Assembly (NCBI GenBank): GCA_964472545.1
Contig: CAYYNP010000096.1
Location: 1-30,044, forward strand
Source: CAYYNP01 sp964472545
GTDB lineage: Bacteria > Planctomycetota > Planctomycetia > Pirellulales > Thermoguttaceae
DNA: 30,044 nt
Direction: 5' to 3'
Shown: positions 1 to 10,300 of the stretch, in pieces
How the letters are laid out: the number at the start of each line of letters is the position of its first letter
Position numbering within the stretch: position 1 is the stretch's first letter
Notes under the pieces: model-generated
The model's database searches: none
The model's input: only the letters and a program-made list of their open reading frames with translations
Told to the model about the DNA's origin: nothing
Made by a program: the position numbers and the translations under genes

Positions 1-57
1 ATCCTCCGCCAACTTGCATGGCAACTGGCTGCATAGCGGAACACCGGTTACACCCTT

Positions 58-3000
58 ATGAATACCCGTCTGTATTGCCGCCTGCTGCTAGTCTGTTGCC
101 CGATCGCACTTGGGGTGGGCGTTTCGGCTGCGACTGTCGATCCGGCCGTCGAATCGGTCGTTGAATCGGCTGGGGAGCCCAAAGCAGCCAAGGTCTTCAG
201 TGCCGCCGAGTTGGTGCGGCAACTGGGCGACGACGCCTATCAGACCCGCCAACAGGCCGGCGAGCAGCTTGCCGCCATGGGGTTGGACGCCCGCGGGGCG
301 CTGGAAGCCGGCGTGCAACATTCCGACGCCGAGGTTCGGCGGCGTTGCCGGTGGATCCTGCAAGACGTTTTGGAGGCCGACTTCCAACACCGGTTGCGGG
401 TCTTTCTGGCCGACGCCGGCGGCGAGATGGAGCACGATCTGCCGGGCTGGGCACGTTTCAGCGAGTTGGTGGGCGACGACCAGGCCTCTCGAAAGCTCTT
501 CATCCAGATGCTCAACGAGGAGCGGCCGCTGTTGATTTCCGCCGCGGCGGGGGCCCAACCGGCGGCCGACAGCTTCAAACTGCGGCTGAGCCAGGTCTAC
601 ATGTCGCTGATCAACCCCGACCAGCAGCGTCGCAAGCCGCCCTCGCTGGCCACCTCCGCGGCACTGCTGTTTGTCAGTGCCGACGACGAAGCAAAGCTCC
701 CGCAATCGCTGGCCGACAACAGCTATCTCGGCTCGCTGATCCAACAAGCCGGCTTTCAAGAGGGGCTCACCAAGGGTCCCAGCAAGGCGGCCGCTAGGCG
801 TCTGCTCGGGCTCTGGATCAAGCGCCCCACGAGCCAGAACCTGCTGAGCACCAAGCTGCGGATGGCCGTGCAGTACAAGATCGAGGAGGGGTTGACGCTG
901 GGCTTGCGCGCGGCCGCGAACAAGAACATCTCGGCCTACATGCGGGGATACGGCATCTCGGCGATCGGGCAACTCGGCGGCAAAGACCACGCCGCACGGC
1001 TGTTGCCCTTGCTGGAAGACGAGACCGAGTGTACGCGCCGCGTGGCCAACGGCAAGACGATGTCGATCGAGGTTCGCGACGTGGCCATGGCGTGGTTGAT
1101 TCAAATCACCGGCCAGTCGCACAACGACTACGGCTACCAGGAACTCACCGCGCAGCAGTTCAAACGCGTGACGGAAAACTCGAACTACCAGCTCAGCGCC
1201 AGCTACTGCGTGTTCAAGGAGAAGGCCGAACGCGACAAGGCCCTGAAGAAGTGGGCGGCGTATCTGAAGAAGAACCCGCTGCCGAAGCCGCCGGAAGTAC
1301 CCGACGCGGAGAAGCCGGCCGTGGATCCAAAAGCGCCCGCCGGCGCTGCCTTCAACCCGGTGGCAATCGCGATGGGGATGCCCGCGGCGATGCCGCCGAT
1401 TCCCGACGACGACGGGCCGGGCACGGCTCCGCTGCAGCCGGCCGAACATCGCACTGTGCGGGCACTGAAGGTCGTAGCCTCGCTCTGCGAAGCGGGCCGC
1501 TACGGCGACGCCGCCCGGCTGTTGGGCGAGATCCTCGAAGACGGCTCGGACCGTTCGTTCCGGCCGGACATCGACGTGCCGCTGCGGCGCCACTTGCTTT
1601 CGGCCGCCGAGTTGCTCGTGGGGCGAATGCCCCAGCGGGGCAAAGAAGCCTACAGGCTGCAATTCGAGCCGGCCGCACGCGCGGCGCTCGAAGAGGCCGT
1701 GGCCGACGGCGGCCACGATGCCTTGGTGGGCGTCGTCAAGCGATTCTTCTACACCGACGCCGGTGCCGAGGCGACGTACCTGCTGGCGCTGCACTACTTC
1801 CACCACGGCCAACCGCTGCGGGCGGCATTGTACTGCGAACGCCTCGCGGGGCGAACCGACGATGCGGCCGCTTTCGAGCCCGCGCTGTCGATGTTGCTGG
1901 CCACGTGCTGGTCGCGTTCCGGGCGTCCCCGGGCGGCCGAGCAGGTGTTGCTGGCGATGCAGGCGAGGCATCCCGAAGCCGCGATCCACGTCGGCGGGGA
2001 AGATCGCGCCGTGTTCGAGCAGCCGGAGAACGCCCTGGCGTGGCTGGAGTCGTTCGTCGGCCCGCCGCACCATCCCGAGGCGGTCGGCGGCTGGCCGATG
2101 TTTCGCGGCGGAGCGGCGCGGAACATGACCACCGCGGCCGGCGCCCCGTTTCTCGAGTCGCACCCGATCACTACGGTCTGCGACGACCCGCTGCTGAAGA
2201 AGACCGTCGAGGCGCAATTCGCCGAGCGCACGAAGAAGCACCGCCCCACGCTGCCGCGGATGCACCCGCTGGTCGTGGGCGATTCGATTCTGCTGCGCAC
2301 GGCGACCCACGTCCGTGCGCTCGATTTTGCCGACGGTACGCTGCTCTGGGAGTCGCCGCTGGAGGATGCGCTGGCGTACTTTCTCGAACACGGCAACGAT
2401 CAGCAGAAGGAGTCGGAAGCCGAGGCCGTGAACGAGGGTATCGTACAGCGTTTCTGGCAAGACTCGACCTTCGGCACGCTCAGCAGCGACGGGTATTGCG
2501 TGTTCAGCGTGGAGGATCTCGGCTTCGGTTTTCGCACCGGCTATCAGCGGATGGTCGTGATGCCCGACGGACGCCGCCGGCTCGATCCGGGGTGGCTGAA
2601 AGACTACAACCTGTTGGTGGCGTACGACGTCGAGACGGGCAAGGTCAAGTGGGAGATCGGCGGGCCGGCCGACGTCGAGGGCGTGCGGCAGCCGGGCACG
2701 TTCTTCCTGGGACCGCCGCTGCCGCTGGGCGGCCGGCTCTACGCCACCGCCCGGGTCGGCGAGACGACGCGGTTGATGGAACTCGATCCGGGCTCCGGCG
2801 ATCTGATCAGTGAGCTATCGCTGACCGAAGCCGGGCTGGCCCAGCCGATGCCGATGGGTATGTTTGCCCCGCAACTGTGGCTCGACGATCCCACGCGCCG
2901 CCACGGGCTGAGCCCTTCTTACGCCGACGGCCTGTTGATCTGCTGGACCTCTCAGCACGACGTGGTGACGGTCGATCTGGCCGGCCGCACGATCCGCTGG

Positions 3001-5769
3001 GTATACCAACTTCCCCGCGGCGAGGACCCGACCGATTCTCAGGCCCGGCTGGCCAGGATGCACGGCGTCTACCGGCCGCAGGAATCCGATCGGGCAAACT
3101 GCTGGACCGATGCCAGCGTGACCGTGGCCGAAGGGCACCTGCTGCTGACGCCGCCGGGGTCGAACCGCTTGACTTGCCTGAGCCTGACCGACGGCGAGTT
3201 GCGATGGTCGATCGAGCGCCGCGGCGGGCTCTACGTGGGCGGCGTCGATGGAGGCAACGCGGTGGTGGTCGGCTGTGGCGACGTGCGGGCGATCCGGCTG
3301 GCCGACGGCCGCGATGCCTGGCCGCCGGTGCCGCTGCCGCCGGGTTCGCTGCCCAGCGGCCGCGGATTCCTCGGTGACGGCCGTTATCACGTGCCGCTGA
3401 GCACGGCGGAGGTGGTTACCGTCGATTTGCAGGGCGGACGGCTGGCGTCGCGTTCTCGATCGCCGGACGAGATCGTCCCGGGCAACCTGGTTTGCTGCCG
3501 CGACGTGGTGCTCTCGCAGAACGTCGACGGCCTGCATCGATTCCGGCCGCTCTCGACGCGGCGGCAGGCGCTGGCCGACGCCGTCACACAGCGGCCCGAC
3601 GACCCCAAGGCCCTGACCGATCGGGGCGAGTTGTTGTTGTACGAAGGCCAGATCACCGAGGCGGTCGACCACCTGCGCCGCGCGATCGAGATCGGCAAGA
3701 CACCGCGTGCCTGCGGCCTGCTGGTCGACGCCTTGATTCAGGGCCTCAACGTCGATCTGGCGGCCTTTCGCAAGTTGGCCGGCGAGTTCGACGAGTTGAT
3801 CGACGAGTCGGACGCAAGGGGACGATACCTCGAGCGTCTGGCATTGGCCCATCAGCGGGCGGGCGATCTGCCGGCGGCGATGGCTACCTATCTGGAATTG
3901 ATCGAACTGAAGGCGGACGATCGCGAACTGGACTACTACGCCGCCGCGTGGGTGGTCCGCCGCGATCGCTACGTCCAAGGACGGCTGGCCGAACTCTGCG
4001 AAGCGGCCACGCCCAAGCAGCGGGCCGAAATCGACCGGCAGATCGCCGCGCGGATCGACGAGAAGCGGCTGGCCGAGTTCCTGGTCCACTTCGGGTTCCA
4101 TCCGGCCGCCTGCAACGTGCGGCTGAAGCTGGCCGGGCAGTATATCGAGAAGAAGGAGTGGTCACAGGCCGAATTCCTGCTGCGCCACGTGCTCCAAAGT
4201 GGCGACGTACCGCATCGGGCGGCGGCCGTGGCGCGGCTGGCGGAGATGATGGTGGCCGTCGATCGTCACGAGGAAGCGGCCCGATTCTATCGCAGCTTGG
4301 GCGACGAGTTGGCCGAGACCGTTTGCCTCGACGGCAAGACGGGCGGCGAGCTTCTCGACGCCGTGGCCGAGGACGCCCAGATGCGATCCTGGCTCTCTCC
4401 CAGCGATCCTTGGCCGGCCGGCGAAGTGGACAAGGAAGTCGACGACAAGCGGGCCAGCTTCTCGCCGTTGTTGCCGCTTTCGCTGGCGGGCCGCGGCGGT
4501 CCGTTCCAGCCAAACACGACCGTCGAGATGGACTACTCCGGCCAGAGCTTCACCGCCCGAGACACCCACGGCCGCCAGGTTTGGCAAGTGTCGGCCAATA
4601 ACACCAACACCTCGCAGTCGATCGTCTGGAGTTCCCGCGCGTCGAGCCGCCGCCTGGCCCACGGCTGGCAAAACGGCCATCTGACGATCGTCCGCCGCGG
4701 CAACCGGGCCATGGCGGTCGACGGGCTCGGCAAGTCCGGCAAGCGGCTCTGGACCTGCCAGCCGGAACCGCCCAAGACGCCGCAGCGGCGGACGCACGTC
4801 TTCATCGGCGTTGGCAATCGCCCCCACAGGGCCAGAGCCTTGCCGGCCTCGGAGCCGCTCTCGCTGGCCGGCAGCCATACGGCGGTCTGCTTCCAACAGG
4901 AGCATCAACTCATGGCGGTCGATCCGCTCTCCGGGGAGCTACTCTGGCGAAGGACCGACGTGCCGGAGAACAGCGACCTGTTCGGCGACGGCGAAATCCT
5001 GCTGGTCACGCCGACCGACTCGACCGAAGCGGTCGTCTACAGCATGATCGACGGGCGGGAATTGGGCCATCGGGCCGTGCCGCCGCTGAAGCAGCGGATG
5101 TGGACCCTTGGCCGCCGCGTGGTGACTTGGACCGAGTTCGAACAAGAGACGCGTCTCACGCTCAGCGACCCATGGACCGGCGAGGACCTATGGCAACGCA
5201 TCTTTGCGCCCGACGCCAAGCCGTGGCTCGTCGGCGGCGACGAAGCGGCCGTGGTCGATCCGGCAGGGAGGCTCGCCGTCGTCACGCTGGCCGACGGCGA
5301 GGACAAAGTCACCGCCGAGATCGATGCCGCCAAGTCGCTCGAGGGAATCGCCGTGATCCGTTCGGCCACGCGATACGTGCTTATCGCCAATTACGACCGC
5401 CCGCAGGCGAACTTGCTCAGATCGTATCCGTACGTGTCCGCGTTGCCGGTCAGCGGCCGGGCGTACGGATTCGAGCGAAGTTCCGGCAAGCGGCTCTGGG
5501 CCACCGACGTTGCGGAACACGCCCTGAACGTCGACCAACCGGCCGGACTGCCCGTGTTGACCTTCTCCGGCACCTTTCAGAAGCACGAGAAGAACCGCTA
5601 CACCACCGAGATGCGTATGCTCTGCCTGGACATGCGGACCGGCAAAGTGATCCACGAGAAGACCAAGACCGGCGGCCACATCCAGAACTGCCAGTTCACG
5701 GCCGATCCGAAGAAGGGCACGCTTGACATCCGCAACTACATGGGTACGGTGAAGCTCAAGTTCAAGTAG
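58..5769 (+). CDS. Giant secreted PQQ-like beta-propeller protein with HEAT-like and TPR segments
   Basis: This encodes 1903 aa. It begins with a signal peptide (hydrophobic LLLVCCPIALGVGVSAA, about residues 9-25). Residues 50-105 resemble the HEAT-like domain that often precedes planctomycete propellers (VRRRCRWIL). A Pro/Lys/Ala-rich linker follows at about 402-461. A first PQQ-like propeller spans about 675-1168, opening with GGWPMFRGGAARN and carrying blades such as ALDFADGTLLWES. TPR-like helices lie at about 1172-1425 (GELLLYEGQITEAVDHLRRA). A second propeller fills about 1475-1903 (MAVDPLSGELLWRR). No catalytic motif was seen. Such proteins are usually periplasmic or surface scaffolds; binding of PQQ itself is unproven. 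The ATG at 58 is the first start ahead of the signal peptide, and no clear Shine-Dalgarno is visible. Several long antisense frames are shadows of its GC-rich codons. The architecture is confident; the function is unknown. Confidence 0.93.
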   Translation: MNTRLYCRLLLVCCPIALGVGVSAATVDPAVESVVESAGEPKAAKVFSAAELVRQLGDDAYQTRQQAGEQLAAMGLDARGALEAGVQHSDAEVRRRCRWILQDVLEADFQHRLRVFLADAGGEMEHDLPGWARFSELVGDDQASRKLFIQMLNEERPLLISAAAGAQPAADSFKLRLSQVYMSLINPDQQRRKPPSLATSAALLFVSADDEAKLPQSLADNSYLGSLIQQAGFQEGLTKGPSKAAARRLLGLWIKRPTSQNLLSTKLRMAVQYKIEEGLTLGLRAAANKNISAYMRGYGISAIGQLGGKDHAARLLPLLEDETECTRRVANGKTMSIEVRDVAMAWLIQITGQSHNDYGYQELTAQQFKRVTENSNYQLSASYCVFKEKAERDKALKKWAAYLKKNPLPKPPEVPDAEKPAVDPKAPAGAAFNPVAIAMGMPAAMPPIPDDDGPGTAPLQPAEHRTVRALKVVASLCEAGRYGDAARLLGEILEDGSDRSFRPDIDVPLRRHLLSAAELLVGRMPQRGKEAYRLQFEPAARAALEEAVADGGHDALVGVVKRFFYTDAGAEATYLLALHYFHHGQPLRAALYCERLAGRTDDAAAFEPALSMLLATCWSRSGRPRAAEQVLLAMQARHPEAAIHVGGEDRAVFEQPENALAWLESFVGPPHHPEAVGGWPMFRGGAARNMTTAAGAPFLESHPITTVCDDPLLKKTVEAQFAERTKKHRPTLPRMHPLVVGDSILLRTATHVRALDFADGTLLWESPLEDALAYFLEHGNDQQKESEAEAVNEGIVQRFWQDSTFGTLSSDGYCVFSVEDLGFGFRTGYQRMVVMPDGRRRLDPGWLKDYNLLVAYDVETGKVKWEIGGPADVEGVRQPGTFFLGPPLPLGGRLYATARVGETTRLMELDPGSGDLISELSLTEAGLAQPMPMGMFAPQLWLDDPTRRHGLSPSYADGLLICWTSQHDVVTVDLAGRTIRWVYQLPRGEDPTDSQARLARMHGVYRPQESDRANCWTDASVTVAEGHLLLTPPGSNRLTCLSLTDGELRWSIERRGGLYVGGVDGGNAVVVGCGDVRAIRLADGRDAWPPVPLPPGSLPSGRGFLGDGRYHVPLSTAEVVTVDLQGGRLASRSRSPDEIVPGNLVCCRDVVLSQNVDGLHRFRPLSTRRQALADAVTQRPDDPKALTDRGELLLYEGQITEAVDHLRRAIEIGKTPRACGLLVDALIQGLNVDLAAFRKLAGEFDELIDESDARGRYLERLALAHQRAGDLPAAMATYLELIELKADDRELDYYAAAWVVRRDRYVQGRLAELCEAATPKQRAEIDRQIAARIDEKRLAEFLVHFGFHPAACNVRLKLAGQYIEKKEWSQAEFLLRHVLQSGDVPHRAAAVARLAEMMVAVDRHEEAARFYRSLGDELAETVCLDGKTGGELLDAVAEDAQMRSWLSPSDPWPAGEVDKEVDDKRASFSPLLPLSLAGRGGPFQPNTTVEMDYSGQSFTARDTHGRQVWQVSANNTNTSQSIVWSSRASSRRLAHGWQNGHLTIVRRGNRAMAVDGLGKSGKRLWTCQPEPPKTPQRRTHVFIGVGNRPHRARALPASEPLSLAGSHTAVCFQQEHQLMAVDPLSGELLWRRTDVPENSDLFGDGEILLVTPTDSTEAVVYSMIDGRELGHRAVPPLKQRMWTLGRRVVTWTEFEQETRLTLSDPWTGEDLWQRIFAPDAKPWLVGGDEAAVVDPAGRLAVVTLADGEDKVTAEIDAAKSLEGIAVIRSATRYVLIANYDRPQANLLRSYPYVSALPVSGRAYGFERSSGKRLWATDVAEHALNVDQPAGLPVLTFSGTFQKHEKNRYTTEMRMLCLDMRTGKVIHEKTKTGGHIQNCQFTADPKKGTLDIRNYMGTVKLKFK

Positions 5770-5795
5770 GGTGCGTGCAACGCGCCGGGGGCCCT

Positions 5796-5827
5796 GGGAC
5801 TAGGGGCGCGGGATTAGGGGCTGGGGG
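5796..5827. repeat. Short G-rich imperfect direct repeat
   Basis: The 12-mer GGGACTAGGGGC (5796-5807) recurs as GGGATTAGGGGC (5810-5821) with one C/T difference, followed by TGGGGGC. It fills the gap between the propeller gene and the C45 hydrolase gene. It looks like a slippage-type microrepeat; no function is claimed. Confidence 0.6.
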
Positions 5828-5881
5828 CGACACCTATCCGTAGCTGGACTCGCAAGAGTTCAGCGATATGGAGAGAACGCC

Positions 5882-7075
5882 GTGAACGGACGTCGCAAGT
5901 CTCGATCGAATTCCCTTTTCCTACGTTGCCTCCTTGCGCTGGCTCTGCCCGCCACAGCAGCACTCGCCGCCCGGGCCGATGAGCCGATCAAGATCGTGGC
6001 CCGCGATCCGGGCGGTCACGGGCTGCTGTGTACGTCGCAAGGCAAGACGGTGCTGCTGGTCTCCGGCACGCCGCAGCAGATGGGCGCCGCTCAGGGCACC
6101 TTGTTGAAGGAGCCGGCCCGCAAGCTCACCGAGCGCGTGCTCTACTTCATGGGCAGCGTCGACACGCTCGAATCGGGGCAGTGGTGGTTCGACCGCATGC
6201 GGCAGATCGAACGCCGCACGCTGCCGTTCACGCCCCGACGTTTCCTCAATGAATGCGACGCCTTGGCCGTAGCCGCCGACATCTCTCGGCGCGACGGCCG
6301 CTACGCGAACCTCTTCCCCGAGCGGTTCCACTGCACCGGCGTCGCCCTGCGCGGCAAGGCCACCGCCGACGGCCGCGTTCTGCACGCCCGGGTGCTCGAC
6401 TACATGCGCGACGTCGGACTCCAAGAGCAAGCCACGGTGACCGTCTTCATGCCCGACGGTCGCCACGCGTGGCTGAGCCTCGGCTACGCCGGTTTCGTGG
6501 GCACGGTCACCGCGATGAACGAGCGGGGGCTGGCCGTGGGCGAGATGGGCGCACGCGGCGAGGGCGACTGGGACGGCGTACCGATGGCCTATTTGTTACG
6601 CGACGTGATGGAGCGGGCGTCCACGGTCGAGGAGGCGCTGCAAATCGTCCGCAGCAGCCGGCGGACGTGCGAGTACTACTACATCTTCAGCGACAAGTCG
6701 CGAAACATGGCCGCCGTCCACTGCGACTCGCGACAGATAACCGTGCTGCGGCCGGGCCAGCAACATCCCGACTTGCCACAGGTACCCGAAGACGCCGTCT
6801 TCGCCTCCGGCCCCGATCGGGCCAAAGTGCTCAGCCGCCGCTTGCACGAGTCCTACGGCAAGATCGACGTGCCGCGTCTGGTCGAGATCATCAAACGCCC
6901 GGTGGCGATGGAATCGAACCTCCACAACGCCGTCTTCTCGCCCGAAACGCTCGAGATGTGGGCGGCCGACGCCGGCGAAGACAGCGTGGCCTGCGACGAG
7001 CCGTATGCGCGGTTCGATCTGCGGGTGCTGATCGAGTTCTACGAACGGGCGACGTCGAAGCCGGCCGAACGGTAG
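5882..7075 (+). CDS. Secreted C45-family (acyltransferase/Ntn hydrolase-like) protein
   Basis: This encodes 397 aa. The GTG start at 5882 is supported by GGAGAG at 5870-5875 with a 6-nt spacer. A signal peptide covers about residues 10-32 (LLALALPATAALAARA). Residues 61-75 (SGTPQQMGAAQGTLL) match the glycine-rich N-terminal signature of the C45 family, whose founder is acyl-CoA:6-aminopenicillanate acyltransferase. The likely autoproteolytic nucleophile is Cys151 in ERFHCTGVALRGKA; cleavage before it would give a small and a large subunit. Further family-like stretches are GRVLHARVLDY and the later NERGLAVGEMGARGEG. Family members cleave or form amide bonds; the substrate cannot be read from sequence. 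The gene follows the propeller gene by 112 bp on the same strand but shows no clear link to it. The length is usual for planctomycete secreted members. Family assignment is fairly sure; the reaction is not. Confidence 0.85.
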   Translation: MNGRRKSRSNSLFLRCLLALALPATAALAARADEPIKIVARDPGGHGLLCTSQGKTVLLVSGTPQQMGAAQGTLLKEPARKLTERVLYFMGSVDTLESGQWWFDRMRQIERRTLPFTPRRFLNECDALAVAADISRRDGRYANLFPERFHCTGVALRGKATADGRVLHARVLDYMRDVGLQEQATVTVFMPDGRHAWLSLGYAGFVGTVTAMNERGLAVGEMGARGEGDWDGVPMAYLLRDVMERASTVEEALQIVRSSRRTCEYYYIFSDKSRNMAAVHCDSRQITVLRPGQQHPDLPQVPEDAVFASGPDRAKVLSRRLHESYGKIDVPRLVEIIKRPVAMESNLHNAVFSPETLEMWAADAGEDSVACDEPYARFDLRVLIEFYERATSKPAER

Positions 7076-7086
7076 TGCTCATCGCG

Positions 7087-7275
7087 GGTGGCCCCGACGC
7101 TTTTCCGCAATTGGCGTTGCCATCTCTGTCACGTTGTCGGAAAACGCGTCGGGGGTGGCGCAGCCACACGAGGAGACTGAGTGGGTGCCTCTTGTGGCGT
7201 TGCCACCCGGACGGATTTTGCGAACATGTCTCCAAGATCGCAATGTCCTTTCCGCAAAACCGTCCGGGCCACCCT
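7087..7275. repeat. Three nested/adjacent inverted repeats between convergent genes (REP- or MITE-like)
   Basis: Three imperfect inverted repeats are packed into about 190 bp. Arms 7087-7107 and 7138-7159 pair around the core CCCCGACGC(g)TTTTCCG. Arms 7153-7173 and 7188-7208 pair over 21 nt with about four mismatches (GGGTGGC...GCCACA...GAGG). Arms 7206-7222 and 7253-7268 pair over CCCGGACGG(a)TTTTGCG. The outer two share a design: a GGTGGC-like edge, then a GC-rich stretch, then TTTTCCG or TTTTGCG. The element lies in the gap between a plus-strand gene ending at 7075 and a minus-strand gene ending at 7306. It could act as a bidirectional terminator or be a dispersed palindromic repeat. Confidence 0.7.
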
Positions 7276-7305
7276 ATCCGTCCGGGGCACCCGCGGTACG
7301 GGCCA

Positions 7306-10300
7306 CTACCGGTCGATCTTCTGCGCTTCGTCCGGGCCGGGCGTGGCATAGGCGGGGTCCTTTGCGCGTACGAAAACGTCACCCTCGTTTGTCACGCGCA
7401 CGTCCAACGGCACGATCGTCGTGCCGCGTTGGTTGATCGTCTGGGCGGTGGCACTCAAGTCTCGCGTTTCGATCCGGTCACGCGGCAGCGGTGGCACGTT
7501 GGCGTTGAAGAAGGCGGTACACCACCAGCGGCCCTGTTTGTCTTGAAACGGCGTGCCGTGACCGAGAAATCGGCCGGCAAATCGGCGGGGGCCGTAGGGG
7601 CCGGTGATCTTCTCGGCCGTGCAGTAATAGAGGTTGTACGAGCCGCGGCGTCCCCGATCGGTCGACCATGCGGTGCCAAAATGCACGTACCGCTCGCCGA
7701 TCTTGCGGATCGTGGCCCCCTCGTGGCCGATGCGGCTGATCGCCCGGCCGTCCGGGCCCGGGCGGCTGCCGGCCGGATCGATGCGGACCGGCTCGGCGGC
7801 AAACCCGCTGAGATCCCTCGTTAGCGGCACGATCATCGTGTTCGACCAGAGCAGATAAACCGTGCCGTCGTCGTCTCGAAAGAGCGACGGGTCGTGACGT
7901 CCGCCGGACAGCGCTCCCAGCGGAAACGTGTAGGGGCCTTCGATCGCGGCGCCCTCGGTCACGGCCAGATTGGAGCCGCGTCGCACGGGCCCGGGCGTGG
8001 TGTGGACGACGTGCCAACGGCCGCCTAAGAAGTGGACTTCCGGCGCCCAGAGATGCCAACCGGAGCGATCCGCCCCGGCGAAGGCCTCCGGCTGCTTCTT
8101 CGCCCAATAGCCGTCGATCAGCGAGAAGGGCGTGCCCAGCGACTGCCAGTCGATCAGGTCACGGCTTCGCCAGAGTTGCATCTTCCAGCCGACGATCGAT
8201 GCCTTGCCCAGGCCCGTATTGTACGGGTCGGATTTCTCCCGCGGATCACCGGGGTTGGGCGTGGTGCCGGTGAGGTAGTAGTATCCGTCGGGCGCGAGCA
8301 CGATATACGGATCGCGAATCCAGCCCTCCTTCACGTACAACGCCCGGTCGTGCGACTTCAGCCCGGTCTCGATCGTGGCGCGGTCCATGGCCGTCGCAAC
8401 CGCCGGCGGTTTGCCGTCGCAATCGACGCGCGTCGAGATCACGGTGCCGTTGAAGGGGTTGGGAACTCGGTAATTCCCCGCCGCGGTGAGCGAGTCGAAG
8501 CCGACCGAGAGGGCGTCCTTCGGTTGCACCGGAATCAGCCCGGGCGAGTCGATCTCCGCCACGCACTCGCCGTTTATGGTGAGTGTCATCTTCTCGCGAT
8601 CGAGCGCGGCTTCCAAACGAAGATTCCCGCGCACGGGTTCGTCGGCAAGCAGCCGCGTCACTTTACCGTCGATGCGCACGTCGAAAGCCGCCTTGCCGTC
8701 GACGAAATGCAGTGCGTAGCCTTGTTCCTGGCCGCCTTGTGCAAGCACGACTCCCTTCGGCGCCGCCACGTTCACCTCGGCCAGGACCGCGATCGGCTTG
8801 CCGGCCACCAACGGTGACGTGTCGTCTGCCGCATCGGTACGTTGCCCCTCGGGCTGCTTTGCCTCGTAGAGCACTTGCACGTGCCGAGCCCAACGCTCCC
8901 AGTCGGCGGCCATCGCTCGCACGCGGTCCGGGTGCTTAGCGGCCAGGTCGTTCGTCTCACAACGATCTTCGGCCAGATTGTACAGTTCCCACGCAATCTC
9001 GCGCGGCATCCGCTTCGACCAGACGAGCTTCCAATCGCCCTGGCGGATTGCCCTGGCGCCTTGGTGGTCGAAACCGATCGTGCGCTCGGGCAGAGCCTTC
9101 CCGCGCATCAACGGCAGCAGGCTGCGGCCTTCGATCGGCGTGATTGTCCGGCCGTCGAACTCCGCAGGGTATTCGGCGCCGGCCGCCTCGGCCAGCGTGG
9201 GCATCACGTCCATCACGTGCGACGGCTGGCGAATCCACTTGTCCGGCTTGCCGATTCCCTTGGGCCAATGGGCGATCATCGGCGTGCTGATGCCGCCTTC
9301 GTGCGTGAAGTGCTTGTAGAGCCGCAGCGGCGTATTGCCCAGGTTGGCCCAGGCGCTGCCGTACGACTGGTGCGTGCCGCGGCCGCCGGTGTTGCGCAGC
9401 TCGTCGCCGGTACGTAACACGGTCGTGCCGCGCCGCGACGTGCCGTCGAAACCGAACGGACCCCATTCGTAGCACGCGCCGTTGTCGCTGAGGAAGAGGA
9501 TCAGGGTGTTGTCGAGATCGCCGGTCGCCTTCAAATGCTCGACGATCTTCCCCACGCCTTGATCCACGGCCGCGACCATCGCGGCGAACACGGCCATCCG
9601 GCGGGCCAGGTCGCGCCGCCGCGGCTCGTCGAGCGAGTCCCAGGCGGGATTCGGCCGCCCGGAATGGCCGTTGGCGATGTCGTCCCGATCGACGGGCACA
9701 ATCGATCGCGGGGTCTGTTTCCAGTGGTCGCCGTCAATCAGGCCGATCCGTTGCATCCGCTCGTAGCGCTCCTCGCGAAGCACGTCCCAGCCGCGTAGAT
9801 ACGTGGCCTGGTGTTTGTCGGCCCGTTCGGCCGGTGCCTGCACGGGGAAGTGCGGCGACGAATGGCCCAGGAAAACCAACCACGGACGGTCGCTCTTCTG
9901 CCCTTGGCGGATGAACTCGAGGGCGTACTGATTAAACACGTCGGTGGCATAGTATTCGTCGGCCGGCGGGTCGATCTCCTTCTTGCGCTCCGCAGGCAGG
10001 CGGATGTAGTAGTCGGCGTCGTACTGGTCGTGCGAATGGCCGCGGGTGTATCCGTAGAACTCGTCGAAGCCGCGCGCAATCGGCCCGGTCGCTTCGTGCA
10101 TGTGCCACTTGCCGGCGTAATAACAGCGATAGCCGGCGGTGCCGAGCACTTCGGCCAGCGTGACGCACCGGCCGTTCAGCCGTCCGAGATACCCCGGGCC
10201 GCGCGTGGGGCTGGGGCTGCCGGTCGTGAAATCGCCGATGCCGGCCTGCGACGGATAGAGGCCGGTCATCAGCGACGCCCGGGAGGGGCAACATCGGGCC

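Noticed and set aside
88..2460. 790-codon open frame on the minus strand
   Set aside because: Lies opposite the propeller gene; composition is Arg/Gly/Leu/Gln-rich with no domain, typical of a GC-rich antisense shadow.
2815..4101. 428-codon open frame on the minus strand
   Set aside because: Antisense shadow of the same propeller gene; no recognisable motif.
6253..7824. 523-codon plus-strand frame across the end of the C45 gene, the inverted repeats and the sulfatase
   Set aside because: It runs through two better-supported genes and a palindromic element; arginine-rich nonsense.
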